DNA of 64,000 bases. It comes from Chrysaora quinquecirrha (taxonomy: Eukaryota; Cnidaria; Scyphozoa; Semaeostomeae; Pelagiidae). The notes beneath the pieces are model-generated. The model saw nothing but the letters and a program-made list of their open reading frames with translations. It was not told where the DNA came from and did no database searches. Location: assembly GCA_014526335.1 (NCBI GenBank), contig JACTAT010000043.1:464604-528603 (forward strand), in the 5' to 3' direction. Below, piece by piece: positions 1 to 25,700 of the stretch. Position 1 is the first letter of the stretch; every line of letters begins with the position of its first letter. The position numbers were made by a program, and so were the translations under genes.

Positions 1-945
1 GTTTACTTACTTAGGGTTTATTTATTTAGCTTTATAGTAACTAACAAGCAATTTTAATTTTAATAATTTTTAATGGCATTGGTAACGAACTTCTTTCAAG
101 GTTCCATCATTGACTGCTGTAGACAAGGAGAGGAAGCAGGCAAAAGATCAGTAAATGGTCCTGTTTGCATCGAGAAGAGCATCGATTATGATGCTGTTGG
201 AAGGGTCTCTAAAAGCATGTGTCGAACTGTGTTCCTGTCCTGCTGCAGAAACAGTGCCGGAGAACGATATTGCACTGCAGGAGTTCAAGCGGCAATGTAT
301 GTTTAATTTGTCATTCTATGTATGCTCAGTGTGGTCAGGGTTCGAGCCCAGCCACGGTAGCGTCACAGCCAGGGTCGAGGTCTCGATTAGTTAACCTACT
401 ACTGAGATCCTAGCGACTGGCGCTAAAACACCATTTCACCTTCACCTTCACCTATTCTACAAGTACTGCCTACCTTGTTGTAGTCTAAATTTGAAAGACA
501 TCCAACACATCTGCAAATTGTTGATGCTGGACTTGGATTTGGAATGGGTCTTTAGTCGTCCAATTTATCCGCCTAGTGGCATAGTGTATTATATTTCTAT
601 CATTTCCCTTTAAATGCCGCTAGCTTCAGGGTATCTGAGATCATGTCGTGCAATCAGATCTTCCTTCAAATATCCCTTTAGGCCCACTCGCATTCTACTT
701 TGCTGTTATCCTTGTTGTTGTTGCTGTTTGTAAAAAGCGGTACTCAGTTCATGTAATTTTTCTATTGTAGACTCTTCTTTCCCGAAAACTGGTTCGTTAG
801 AGTAATTCCTGTCACGAACGCTTCCCCAGATAATTGTAACTTCCCAACTTACATCCTTCCATCCTTCCATCCTTCTTGATTCTTTTCCGTTGCCTTTGTC
901 CAAGTCTCGAAGCTTCATATAAATGTTCCTACTGGATTTCAGGCT
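1..945. other. No gene recognised; presumed intron or 5' flank
   Basis: No exon with a recognisable domain and splice borders was found. Around 340-360 there is a GGTTCGAGCCC stretch resembling a tRNA B box, and 445-455 has a short TTCACC repeat. Because the fibulin-like gene enters from the left, this is probably intron. Confidence 0.4.
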
Positions 946-1351
946 TACACGTATTTCTTTTTGGACAGAAATGTGTAAGAAACTAAAAAATTGGCCCAGT
1001 ACTCAAAGTTTCTTAAAATTTTCGGATTTTGAGTACTGAAAGTTTCTTACGAGTTTCTTACATATCTGTATTGATGACATTGTGATTTTATCTGAATGAT
1101 GTTCTAAACCTATATATCGATTGCATTTGGATGCTTGTGGCCTTCCAGCTTTTCTGCGTGTCACAAATATATGTTATTGCATACAAAACATTGAAAATAA
1201 ACTTGAATATGTCACAGAATTATGTGAAAAGTTTCTTGGTCAAAGATTTTCCAGTACTGGAGTTTCTAAAATTTTTGGCCATTCGAGAGTCTGAGTTTCT
1301 TATAAAGAGTTTCTTATCTTATATGAAGTTTATGTTAAAAAATACGCGTAT
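946..1351. mobile_element. TIR element (MITE), GTTTCTTA family
   Basis: The left end reads TACACGTATTTCTTTTT and the right end inverts to TATACGCGTATTTTTTAAC, giving imperfect terminal inverted repeats. Inside, the motif GTTTCTTA occurs several times near both ends (1009, 1041, 1052, 1299, 1308). The layout matches the elements at 2236, 34885 and 48451. No coding capacity is seen, so it would be non-autonomous. Confidence 0.5.
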
Positions 1352-1354
1352 ACC

Positions 1355-1733
1355 ATGGTTACAGTGATGTCAATGGTAAGTGGTTGTAATGGCCTAGATC
1401 TACCGGATCTAAAACGCTGTGAAAAACAATGTTTCTTCATCTTAAAACTTAACTTACTAATTGTTTTGCAGAAAGCTCTTATCAACCCAGCTTTTTCGAT
1501 ATTCGTTCAAAATTTTTTGCGTGATTTAGTACTAAAACGGCTGCCGAACAGGGCTCGTATGTTTTGCTGTTTTGCTGTGAGGAGGCAATGAACCAGCCTC
1601 GTTTCAATGCGCGCCAACTTTTTTGCGCGGGCCAGTCCAGAAAAAATGCCGTAATATTATAAGTCCCAGTTTGAGCGACCTCGGTTTGATGAGCGATAAC
1701 TGGGACTCAAGTAATAAGTCTATCTCGATCCCT
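1355..1733. repeat. Dispersed repeat, copy A (partner at 53977-54675)
   Basis: About 380 bp shares long diverged similarity with 53977-54675, for example the block GAAAGCTCTTATCAA near 1471 and 54111 and TTTAGTACTAAAA near 1525 and 54167. This copy is uninterrupted around GAGCGATAAC (1691), where the partner carries a 297 bp insertion, so it acts as the empty site. The open frame at 1355-1591 is repeat sequence, not a gene. Confidence 0.7.
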
Positions 1734-2061
1734 TCTTATGATCTTAATATTTGCCTAAAAAATTGTTAAAGGGGAGAGCATTGTTAAATTACAAGAAGCA
1801 GTTCTTACCCTCTGGGATATTTAATCTTGCGTACCGTAAAGCCCACTCATAGTGTTAAGTACCATGAAATCTGTGCCCTGAAACGTAAAAATATGCGTAA
1901 TTGCGTTAAAATATGCATTGCTTAAACCCGCAATGGTTATATTTGAAAGTTTTGAAAATCAATGCACCTCGTGGCGAAATATCCCGGATGCCACAACATA
2001 TATTTGTATCCTTGTACCTTCCAAGTAAATGACGATAACCGTTGCGATGCTTTTATTTCAG

Positions 2062-14202
<12,141 letters not shown>

Positions 14203-14466
14203 GTTTGTGGTATGTAGCTAAGAGAAAGTTGCATAGCTGTATTTTAAATGACTTTTATAACCTTTTATCTCAAGAAAAGACATTCTGTTGAACTTATCTG
14301 TCTCCGACGTTTTTTACCTGATTGTTGGGTTTTAAAATTGAAATTCATTCTTTATGATGAGCTTTTTTCTAGTAATCTTGGTTTTTTTGTATCCCATTTT
14401 CAGAACTTGCGAAAAGCACCCATGATTATGAGGTAGCTATATTTTTCTAAAATATTAATGTTGATA

Positions 14467-14472
14467 AATAAA
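14467..14472 (+). terminator. Candidate poly(A) signal of fibulin-like gene
   Basis: AATAAA lies 265 bp downstream of the stop codon and is followed by a T-rich stretch. It is the first canonical hexamer after the gene. Confidence 0.5.
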
Positions 14473-15220
14473 TACACTTTTTTCTAATACGCAACCGGTT
14501 ATTAAGCAACTATAGGGCTGGAGTTTTTGTTTAAATAGCTGTTCTATGCAGTATATCATTGACAATCTTGTCAATTACATTTGAAAGCGAGACAAGAGCC
14601 AGAACACAATGAGTGCTCCTATCTTATCGTTTGTGTCCTGTGGTGGTATGCTACTACAAAAAACATCTTTAATAGGTGTATTGGGGAAATGTTAAAAGAC
14701 TTTTTATCAAAAAATGGAGCATGCAAAGAATTCATTTTCTGAATTCATTCGAAATGTGGAGGAGATAGAAGACAATGACAATGATGATGTCTATAGATGT
14801 CACCTCATTGTACGTACAACAGTGTGCCTGTAAAGGACTCTGAGTATAAGGCAATAACTCGGAAAAAACAAAGACCAAGACCTGAGTAAGGAAACTCCTA
14901 GTACTGCATACCTGTAAATAATGTGAAAATGAAAGAATTCGACTTTAGTAGCTACAACTTGCCTTTTCGTTCTATTTCGTTTTATTTCGACAGCGAGAGA
15001 AAGGAGATTGGTGTTTTCACTTTTCACCACAGCAAGAATACCCAAGGGAGGTCTTTTGAATCAACTTTAAATTTGCATGACTTTAAATTTGCATGATGCA
15101 AATTTGATGTTATATGCAACCAGATTTCTGGGAAAGAGTAAGATACTTGATTGATAGAAGGAGTTGGTATTAATTGCGGGTTTATAGAACCGAGTTGTGA
15201 GCTCCTCGTTCTTTACCCTG
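14473..15220. other. Intergenic region, nothing recognised
   Basis: Between the fibulin-like 3' end and the TIR element at 15228 no exon, RNA gene or terminal repeat was recognised. Confidence 0.5.
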
Positions 15221-15227
15221 GTGCAAT

Positions 15228-16471
15228 CATAGTCAATAGAAGTGAGGACTGGTCTGGAAACCTATTGTCATAATTTCTTTTGTTCTATTGAATTCGGCCG
15301 CACAACTTGAACGCGCAAATTATTTTGGTCATGTGATCAAACTGAGGGGACAACGTTCGAGAATCGACTGCAGAAAGCACCAGGAAAGATCAGGTACGAC
15401 GAGAAATGTTCAGTTTATCATTCAAATTCTTGGATGAAGATAAGTGCAACATCACGTATGATAAGCAGTTCAACTCGGCTGCGGATATAAGCTAATTTCT
15501 CCTGAATGGGATCGTTCTTCAGAACTAAAGACGTCTCTCCCGATACCAAGAAATAAGAATCAGGGCAAAATTTCCGCTAGGAGAGTTCCGCTATTTCTTT
15601 TTAAGCAGGAAAATAGTCAGTCTTACAAGCTCTATTGTAGCTACAATTAATAACTTGAATAGAAAAAAAGCAGTAAAGCCATCCAAAAACTAAAATTAGA
15701 CTTTCTAGAGGAAAAACCATTCAGTTCTGAATGTTCGCATATCGTTTACTCGTTCCTATTTTTCGCCCGCTTTTCTCTTTTCGAAATTTATTTTACTCTT
15801 CAAAAAGATGTATGCGATTCAAGGGAGTGAACGGCCCCTGGCTGGAGCTCAAAGTTTGAGGCTCAACTCAAACGCCTCAGATTCTTCTCACAGAATCTTC
15901 CCACTTCTGTAATCTCTACTCTTTCGGCTGCACGCAGGAAAGAAAAAGTTTTCAGGCTGAAAATATTCATTCGATAGAAATCCCTAGAAATCCTTTAACG
16001 AGAGAATGACATCCGCCGATGCGAGAACCTTCAGGAAATATTAGTGAAATTCTCCCGATCAAGAATAAATTACTTAGGTCTATATTTTTTCCAAACCAAG
16101 ATTTATTTCCGCATTTCTCTGTACGAAAAATAATAGTGAATTTGGAAAGACAAATTTGAAGAAATGTTCACATTTTCAGTATATTCGAGAGAAATGAAAT
16201 TGCTCAATACTAGTCACCGTGCGCTTTCCCAAAAGCCAGCAATCTAAACCATCATGTATTAAGTTTATGTACAGTGAATAAACTAAAGCAAAGTTGAATT
16301 GGCATAATATTTAAATCAAAAACGCCAAGTTTCGAAGAGAAATCAAGGATAGTACAGTACATAACGCAAACAGACAAACAATTCCCGTCCCCTCAGTTTG
16401 GTCACGTGGCTCGTTAAAATCGAGACAAAGAGTTAAGACAATAGGCTTCCAGACCACTTCTATTGACTATG
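15228..16471. mobile_element. 1.24 kb TIR element just upstream of ANKH
   Basis: Both ends start CATAGTCAATAGAAGTG reading inward, and similarity of the arms continues for about 150 bp, including AAACTGAGGGGAC. GTGCAAT directly flanks both sides (15221-15227 and 16472-16478), a 7 bp target duplication; an 8 bp reading (GGTGCAAT) is also possible, which would suit a hAT-type element. No transposase frame is seen. It ends 165 bp before the ANKH start codon. Confidence 0.8.
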
Positions 16472-16636
16472 GTGCAATGAGGGGGACAAATGAAAAAAGC
16501 GCGCGAATATGACGATGCAATGAAATGAACTGCAGCAACAACAACTACCAGGTCAACAGGAACAGGTCAACTCAGTCCAAAGTACATCATAACTTTGACC
16601 AGGTTTTTAATTAAAGTGAAAGAAAGAAGATACAAC

Positions 16637-16771
16637 ATGAGCACAATGAGAAATAGTATTCAGAACGCCGGTGAGAGTCGAGGATGTCAGAGAAATAGGT
16701 CATATTTTGTACTGGTGAAGTATCTTGCACCTTTGACACTAACTTTGATTGCAATTGATGTGGGCGAGCAG
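16637..16771 (+). CDS. ANKH: ANKH exon 1
   Basis: 45 codons from ATG 16637 to the donor GTAAAC, phase 0. A polar N-terminus of about 20 residues precedes the first hydrophobic segment (FVLVKYLAPLTLTLIAIDVGEQ), which matches the start of vertebrate ANKH. A second ATG three codons on (16646) is an alternative start. Confidence 0.9.
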
Positions 16772-19700
16772 GTAAACTCAAAAGCTTAGGCTGTTAGGGC
16801 TGTTTTCTTCTTCTACGTATTTATTAGTCAACTACTTTAATAATGAAGGCTCTATCGATGTATAAACAAAAATATATATATAATAGTTTTAACCAAGCTC
16901 CTACTGTACCTAATAAAAGAAAACAGACAGGCCTTAAAAAACTTATAGACTAGGCCTCTCTTGCCTCCAATCTTATACCCTTGAATCTAATTACCCATAA
17001 ACCAGGGTGCATACCATGCTACCGCCACGCCTAGAGAATACGCCAACCAAATCAGACTTCATGCCAAAAGATACAATAGATCTATTGTTTTGTAACTGAA
17101 ATAATAGTCAAGGCAGAAGGCTATTGTTTTTTGAAAGATCCACCCAAGTATGCCAATAAAATTTCAGACTCAACGCCGGAGATCTCCGGCGTAGGCTACA
17201 TGGAATGCACACTGGCCCATAAAGAGCCTTTGCAGTGTAGCAGTGTTCAGCATCTGTTTTTTGTCCAGAAAAGAAATTTTGTTTGAAGGGTGTAGATACC
17301 TACAAAATTCTAACAACAGGCACCAGTTTTAGTTTTGCCTTAGTATTTTGGGGCTGCAACACAAAAATGCAGCTTCAAGTCTTCATTGTACTACGGTATT
17401 GGTGGATGGCGGGATTTGGCTGAGTTTGCTGGATATGACAGACTGCAGAATTTGCTGGACTGCAGGATTTGCCAGACAATGATGAATTTGAAAATGGTTG
17501 GATTATATTTGCAAAAGTCAAAGCAACTCAAAGATAAAAAGGTGGAAGACCAGTAAGACTATGATGTTACTTTTCATGCATGTCCATTTTGCTGAGTTAA
17601 ACACCTTTCAAAAATGATTGTCCAGTCCAGCAATACCCAACTTCAACAAGCCAGGTAATTCCCTGTCAGCTGCGAAATATGTAAAATATGATTGAAAAGT
17701 GGATGCCTTTATAGATTCATCAGATCTGGTGGGCCAGCTTTGTTGTGGGCCAACTTTTCCTGTTACCAAAATTATTGACTGAAGCAGTGAATATATATTC
17801 ATCTTTTCATTTTTCCATCAAGGCTCTCTACAGATCTCTGTCAAGCTCACTTACATCTGTCAAGACTCTGGCAGCATTTGGAATTGCATATATGATAATC
17901 AAGTTGGCAACTGGGTTGATATCGGAAGTAAAATTGGTCAGTATCATGTTAATACATGATATTGCCAACAGAAGAAAGGTGATGATATGTGTTCTTGTAG
18001 TTGGCCTCATGGTCTGTTTGGTGAATCTTCTCATAGGTATTGATTTATTTCTTTTCCTTCCTCTTCTTTGGTTAAAATTTGAAAGGCAAGGCATGTACCA
18101 TCCTGAAATGTAAGTTATGCAGGAACCTTAAGCCTGTAGCTTAAAAGATGGACACTCATTATCAAGGTGTGAAAATGGTGTGAAAAAGGTGTGAAATTGA
18201 GTGCCAAAAATTCGAGCTTCCTTGCAGGTCTGGTTCATTTTGCACCATTCGATCTGACCTTTGCAATTAATAGGAAAGAAACCACATTTCTCATTGCCCG
18301 ATGATGGGAGACGGATCTCTCCCAAAACGTTGCCATACTAAATATCAAAGGCTTGTCATGATATGTCGTGACTATCATGTCTAATACGGTGTCAGAAACA
18401 GCCTTGATAAGTCTGAAAATATTTAATCTTACTGGAATTAAAGGTGAACTGGATGTTAACAATTATATTGCTGATGAACTGCTCTTGAACTTTCCACCTT
18501 CCCCAACACTTTTTACTTTTTTTTAATTTCAATATTTGACATCCTCCAACGTTGCCAGTATCCTAATGTCACAAAATGAGCTCCCATAAACTTTTTTTGT
18601 TAATTTGTTGAAACTGTTATGGTTTATAGAGAATTTTATGAAGATTACAAATTTCAATGTTGGCGATTTGAAATCTTGCTCTTATGGGCATGACATCATA
18701 ATGACGTAAGGTTGACTCAAACGTGCACTGCATTTACAAAATGCTACTATTTTTGCCACCTGTAATGTTTTCTATTGCATTGCTTTGAACATTAATAGCA
18801 TTTTGTTTGTTTTTACATCTTTCTTGCATATATAGCCTGATGTCTTTGTGATGACATAATGACATCATGGCTCAAACTGCCAAAGTTCAATCATGGTAAA
18901 AGTAAGTAATAAAACATACAAAAAAATCATACATTGAGCAGCTAGCTGAGGAAACAATGCAAGACAATAAAATCAGCTCAAGATCCCATTTACAAGGAAG
19001 TGCGTGCCATATGACAGGGAATTTTCCCCCAGCAAACTGGCCGAGAGGGGAACCGGGGATTTTTCATTTGTTTTGACTTCCTAATGATAGTACCTTCAAA
19101 TTTTCAAGGGTGTCAAAAAAATTTTCACGTGACCATCAATTTTCACATGTCACGTGACCGATGACTAGAGGGTATTTGTTAGAAAAATATGAAAACCGTC
19201 AAATTTGAAAAAAATAGTACCAAAGAGAGAGCATAAATAACTGGTAAAAATATACTGAAAAACCCTATCCTAAAACCAGCATGTTCAGAGATATAACGTG
19301 TGAAAATTTTCGATGACGACATCACTAGTGAAGTCAAAAGCGGGAGCAATTGATAATGCTGTCAGGATTTTCTAAAAACCGTTTGTCATGGGTCGCATAA
19401 GCTCGCATCACCGTCACTCTCGTCACCTATCTTCTCAAAAACACTAATTACATTCTTCCTCTTCTTCAACCAACTCAATATCTATCTCATTCATTCTTCT
19501 TTTCTTATCTTTAGCATTAGCACTCTTCTGTGTTCTGAAGGTTGGGCTTTGTGGACCTATAAATATTAGGAAGAGTGGAGATGTTTCTCTTTGCTGCAAG
19601 TAATGGCACAAGAAATAGAGTGTATCTAAGCAAGTGAAAAGGTTTACCCTCAAACCACTTTGGGATACACTCATCGTGACTTTCTTCCCAGACCCATCCG

Positions 19701-22700
19701 CTGTTTTTGTAATCTTTTTTTTCTTGTGATTTCTGATCGAATTTGAGCCAATCACGCAACTACAAGTTTGCGCGCAATATATGCTGTTCTATTAATTTTG
19801 GATCAGGTGGTAGAGTGAGGGATGACTTTACTTTCCTCTTTTATAAAGACGCACTCTTGTTTCAACAAAGCTTTCATCAACTTGATCGTTGTAGCATACG
19901 CTCTGAATAAATTTCGTAACGCTTTCATGAAGCTCACTTGATACATCAGCAGATTCACCCAAACCATCCAATAGCTGCATGCGTTCAATCTTCTTGGTGG
20001 AAGTCTTAATGACGCTGACGCTGTCCCAACGCCATGGAAGAAGGATGTCGCAACCAGTTAAGTGAATATATGGTAACTTGAAACAAACGTTTTTTTCTGA
20101 AATGGTCCATGATTCTTCAAATGTTTACATTTTTGCAGCCTCGATTTTCATAGATCATTTATTTGTTGAGCGATATTCGATAAACGCATTGATCGTTACA
20201 GCTAAGACATCCGTATCTTTGGATTCTACAGCGACGTTTGTATCCTCACGACAAGCATGCGTGTATCCGCCTCTTCGTGATTGCGTTGAAAAATGATTGA
20301 AAAATCAACATTTGTTATCTTCTGCGTTTCCTGTCCATCGTTTACCAGAATATTCATAGAGATCACCGAACATTTTCACTTTTTAAATACTTGCTAAGAC
20401 AATTAAGAGAATTTGACTTATTTTTTTATGTTATGGAAAAATTGCTCCAATCCTTCCCTTGCAACATTGCCTGCTCTAAACATTTTGCGTGCGTTCTTGT
20501 GCTAGCTTCACCTCTGTTTTCACGAATATGAGATTTGATACTATTTTACCTGTATGCATCGTTGATCACTTTAATCGTCAAAGTCTCAAGGTCGGCATCT
20601 AGAGTGATAGTATGACGTAAGGATTTTGCAAAAATCTAGATATGTTTCTTTCCACGGTAGACATCTAACTGGTGCTACCGAATCAGCTATTCATCTTAAA
20701 TGCTTCTGGATCTATTTGAGTTACTGCACTGGCTTCGGCAACCAGAAAATTTCTCAGAAAGCTTTTCTGGCCTTGTTTCAGCTTTTCGTCGGAATTTGTG
20801 ATGAGCGTAACGTATGTTTTTTTTATTCGAACAGGATAAATCAATTCTCCATTTACAAACCGCTGTTGCACGAACTGTTGAAATTGTGAATTACCATCAC
20901 CCGCAGCTCTGGAAATATCATTAAATATTGCTTCATCTATTTCATTTCATGTTGCTAAAGCTCTTGCCTTCCCTTCAAAAAATTGGAGCCATAATCGATC
21001 ATCTTTTGTACAAGCGATTGTACACGTGAATTATACAGCTTCATTGCCCCTGAAGTTGCGTTTTCTTGTGGGCACAGGATGATGAAAATTTTATTTGCTC
21101 ATTCAGTTCTTTTTATTTTGGCATGGATATGGGTTGTGGTCACCCAGTTATTGATTGCATCTGTATTGTTGCTGTAACCCGGCCTGTGAGGACCCGCTTG
21201 TCTCTGTTTGGCCGTTGAAATCTTCGATGATTGAGTCCTATGAATGGTTTTCTTGCTGACTCTTTCTTAAATGCACACGTTGGTATGTCAGGTAGCGTGC
21301 ATAGTTTTTCTGATCGAATGCGATGAAAAGGTCAATCATATTCTTTAAGTTTCTAAGTGCAAGTCAGAAACGAACTGAGCGAACAAGAGCTTACAAACAA
21401 GATACGTCTCGAAGATAGGAAACTGTTATTTGTCATTGAGACCCTGTCGAAATTGAAATGATTAATTTGAATAAGTCGTGAAAAGATGGTGCATTTAGAA
21501 TTTTATCTAGATTTTCGTTGCAAGACGATTTTGCAAGATCGCTAAATAACTAGAGCAAATCTTTATTGATATTAACCACCTAAGTCATTGGTTATTGACT
21601 TGACTCTGTTGACCCTCGTGGACCTATAATAATGCCTGCCTTCCATTGCCATATTTACAGAACCTTCCACAATGACGCCTACATAAACAAACCACTAGCC
21701 ATTTTCTTCATATAGCATAGCAAGATGACGAATGAAAGATTCTTCGTATTTTTGACGTTCACTAATGATGACGTTATCGAAAATTTTCACATGGCATATC
21801 TCTTAACATGTTGGTTATAGAATATACATGGTTTTTAGTATAGATTTTTCCACAAGTGGCATACCACAATAGATGGGATTCGAACCAGGACTGCATGACC
21901 AGAGAACCAACGACGTTTCCACTGAGCTATAGAGCTCAATGAAATCGCCGAGTAACTCTCTAAGTCATACAGCCCAAGGCTCTCCTCCCGTTTTGCATTT
22001 TGTGTTTCGGCTATGTTGAGCCTTCTTCAGCACCATACATATTTGTATTTATTTGTCATGAATGGCGAACAGTAGGATAGATTTTTCCACAAGCGGCATA
22101 CCACAATAGATAGGATTATTTTAGTATATGTATGTTTTAGAGGTTTCATGCACTCTCGATTGGTATCATTTGTTTTCAACTTTAACAATTTTCATTTTTT
22201 TCTGACCGTTTCCTTTTACGTCATCGATCACGTGGCAATCTGTTGAGGAATTTCTTTGGACACCCTTAAAAATTGGTAGGTACTACCATTAAAAAGCCGA
22301 AACAAGAGAAAAATCCCCTGTTACCCTCTGTCAGTTTGTTGGGATAAATCCCGTCTTATCAACTACCGTGTAAACCGGGACTAAGAGTGAAAGCGAAAAT
22401 GAACTGCTGCCTAGCACTGAGTTTTTGCCTTTATGAGACACTGAAACCCAGCAATATAGGAAAAGAATATTCGAATAGACAAGCTGTCTTTGCTGCAATG
22501 CTCGACCAATTCATAGCACTTAACACTGGAGAAACACCTTTTCACATTGTTGATTGTCTGTTTTAGTCCTTTATATCTTTTTTTAGACCTAGAGCATATG
22601 AAAAGTTAGAAAAATAGGGCAAAGGCTGTAAGTTAGTCTGACAAATTACTTCTGAGAGGGTTATGTTTTCGCAATTGGGCATAGAAACAATCTGAAAACT

Positions 22701-25700
22701 TCAAAACTCAAAAAATTTGTACCAAGAAGTCTGATTTTTCAACCTGGCCCAAAATTTTCACAGAAACAGCTAGAACGAGATACTCTATAAAGTAGCTGGA
22801 TTTGCAATACATCAACTCAAGTAAATTGAGAGTTAACAAATTCTTTCATTTTTTTTTCAGGTTTTACTCAGTTTGGTTTTTATCTTATTGATCAACTCTC
22901 GTCACCTGTTGTCTCAAAATAGTCTTATTAAATTCTTGCTCTTCTTCATCCAACTCGATATCTATCTCATTCAATCTTCTTTTCTTATCTTATCTTTGGC
23001 ATTAGCCCCCTTCTGTGTTCTGAAGCCTGGGCTTATTGTGGACCTATAAACATTAGGAACAGTGGAGATGTTTCCCTTGGCTGCAGATAATGCCACAAGA
23101 TATACACGTTTGTACAATTGTTTGAGATATTGAGAGTTAACGAATTCTTTCATTTTTGTTCAGGTTTTACTCAGTTTGGTTTTTATCTTATTGATAAACT
23201 GCACCAAGTCCCTCCAGATGTTGGAAAAGAAGCAAGAACTGCTATTCTGTATTTGTCAGCATTTCCTCTTATTGATGGCTTAGTAAGTGATTAGTATGTT
23301 TCACAGAATTTTAAGTGATAAAGGAAAACTGGATCCTTTTTAATTTCTTTGGGTTTTGCATCCTTGCTCATTCCTGTGTACATGATTTTGACTTCTCTAA
23401 CAATTGTTCATGATGAGTCAGCCCCTTTCGTTTCACGCGAGCTTTTTATCACTTACGCAAAATTGTCAATAAATGTAGAATGTCAGGCAGCAATTTTGCC
23501 GAGGAATTTACAAAATGAAAGACATAGTCTCACTAAAAAGAATTCGTGATAATTGAAAACCGTAAAACAACGCAATTGAACCCTATGTGAATTTTATTTG
23601 GTGCAAATGCAAAGTCTGCTTAAAGAACGAGGATATACATTATGTCTCGAAAACCCGACGATCAATAAAAAATGATCGAGGACATAAAACAAGGTCACTA
23701 AGCACCAGCAACGTGAAAATATCATAGAAAGTGCGGTAGATATCAATTTGGAAATAAACGCAAGTCAAACGTGAGTGAGGCGGACCGCAGAGTAAAGGAG
23801 CCTAGGGAAAATTAACGAAAAGAAAGTAGTTATTTCCACTCAAACTTTTTAAAACATTATGTTGACATTACATCTACCTTGACTTGTCATTCCTAATTTT
23901 TTGTCGGTAATAAGGATTGCTCCTAATACGTAATTTATTAACGTGAGTGGTTGCTCGCGCAAACGTACTGACGGAGCTTTTTACCACTCGCGTTCAGACT
24001 TTCTCACGAAAAGGCCTGATGAGTTGAACTGACACAAGACCCCATTTTGGGGTAGCCAAAGAAGACCTTTATCCTTTCCTCATAGTTAAACAAATTCACC
24101 TTCTTTTATATGCGTTTTAAAATTGGATTTAAGCAATTTGAATAGAGTTAGAGTCACTAATAATTCACGTAGAAGAGACAAGTGAACTGTTTGTAACTGA
24201 CTGTAATGACAAGGCAATTTTTAATTACTTGTAGGCTTGGCTTCATACAGGAATTCTTTTGAAAAACAAATACAGTGTCACTGTTGGTTTTGCATCCATA
24301 GCTGATAATATATTTCAGGTTGGAACTTTTCTTTGATGTTCAGCCAATTTCCTAAGTTTGTCAACATCAGCCCCCCTTATTGCTGAGATATAATTTTAAC
24401 TGAAAATTGGTAAATTGACAATAGAAGAAGAATCGTTTACATGTTTTATGAATTGTACTATATTCGGTTTTGCTATTCATCTTTCATTAATTCAATTCAC
24501 GATGTGTACTGAAATGGTTTATAACTAAAATTGTTCAAATGCACTCACAAAATTAGCACTCGCTTGTGAAATAGGACTGAAGGGAGATAATCTACCTGAA
24601 GTATTTTCTATGTTCAATGTTCATGAAATGACGTTGATGAGATGTGTTTTCTTTTTTGCATAATAGCTTCAGTTTTATCGGTGATACTCTGTATTATCTT
24701 CACACAGGTCCTGACAGTTGTGGTCCTTTTGCAGACAAGCCTCCCTAGAACTAATCCCATTGTTATCCCTGTTCTTGCAACATATCTCGGAACTCTCGCA
24801 CGACTTTTAATTGCTGTAATTGCCTATTACAAATGCATTCACAAGAGACTTAAGAACGCCCCAGAAAATGAAGAACTTGTTGGAGTAAGATATTTTATTT
24901 TCTGCTCTTCTTTTCATATGCATGTAATTGTCTAGAATAACTGGATTACGAAACGTTTGATTTCATGCAATTGACTTTGGGAAAGTTTTAGACCATGCAG
25001 ATTTTCGTTTCTTTAGCTGAACGATTATTGTGATTGATCAAAATCAATATCACTCAAGCAGGGCACCGCAAGTCAAGCAAAGTGAAATGAGTTAAACCAT
25101 CGATGAACCATCGACTTACCATCGATAAAAAGCGGTTGTGAGGTATTGGGCGTGCAAAGATGGATTTCTTTTACCTAAAATTAAAAAGTTTTGAAATTAG
25201 ATTGTGTGTAAGACCATCCATAATAGAAACTTTCAATGCATAAAAAGACATAGTTCTCTGACAGTAGAAATATATGCGATATTCGAATATGACCGAAATC
25301 GACCTTCTGCGTGTAAGTTGAAATGGATAGGTTTTTGATCCATGGTGGTTGAATTTGATCGAATTTACACATTTGCTTAAGTGGAAACCCTGTTTTACAT
25401 CAATGCTCTACTCACATTTGCCTTCATGTTATGACATGGTCTATTTAATATAAGACACACAGATAAAACATGATTGACAGCCTGTTGCCAGCTACTACTT
25501 TTAGATGGTTGAGCACTGATGTTCAAAGTAGCATATGCAGTCTTTCAATTTTGTGTAATATTGGTCACTTAGACTTAGTTATTATACGCGTCCAAGTTAT
25601 CCCTCCCATAATCTTTAAGTTAGTTATAGTTGCTGTAAACAGGCAGCTTAAACTGGGACTTGTGGACTGAATTTTGAAAGAATCAGCCGGTTGAACAAAG

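Larger units (their letters stand above)
19010..22357 (-). mobile_element. 3.3 kb TIR element with decayed HEEADTR-family coding region
   Basis: The ends are inverted and diverged: CAGGGAATTTTCCCCCAGCA on the left against ACGGGATTTATCCCAACAAA reading in from the right. The arms stay similar for about 150 bp (GGGGATTTTT, AGTACCT, AAGGGTGTC, CACGTGA). It sits inside ANKH intron 2. The minus strand holds a broken protein (see 19450-20950). The tRNA-like repeat at 21838-22130 lies inside it. Confidence 0.7.

Noticed and set aside
16595..16636. Upstream extension of ANKH exon 1
   Set aside because: It starts at a TTG; the first ATG in frame is 16637 and the extra residues do not resemble the family.
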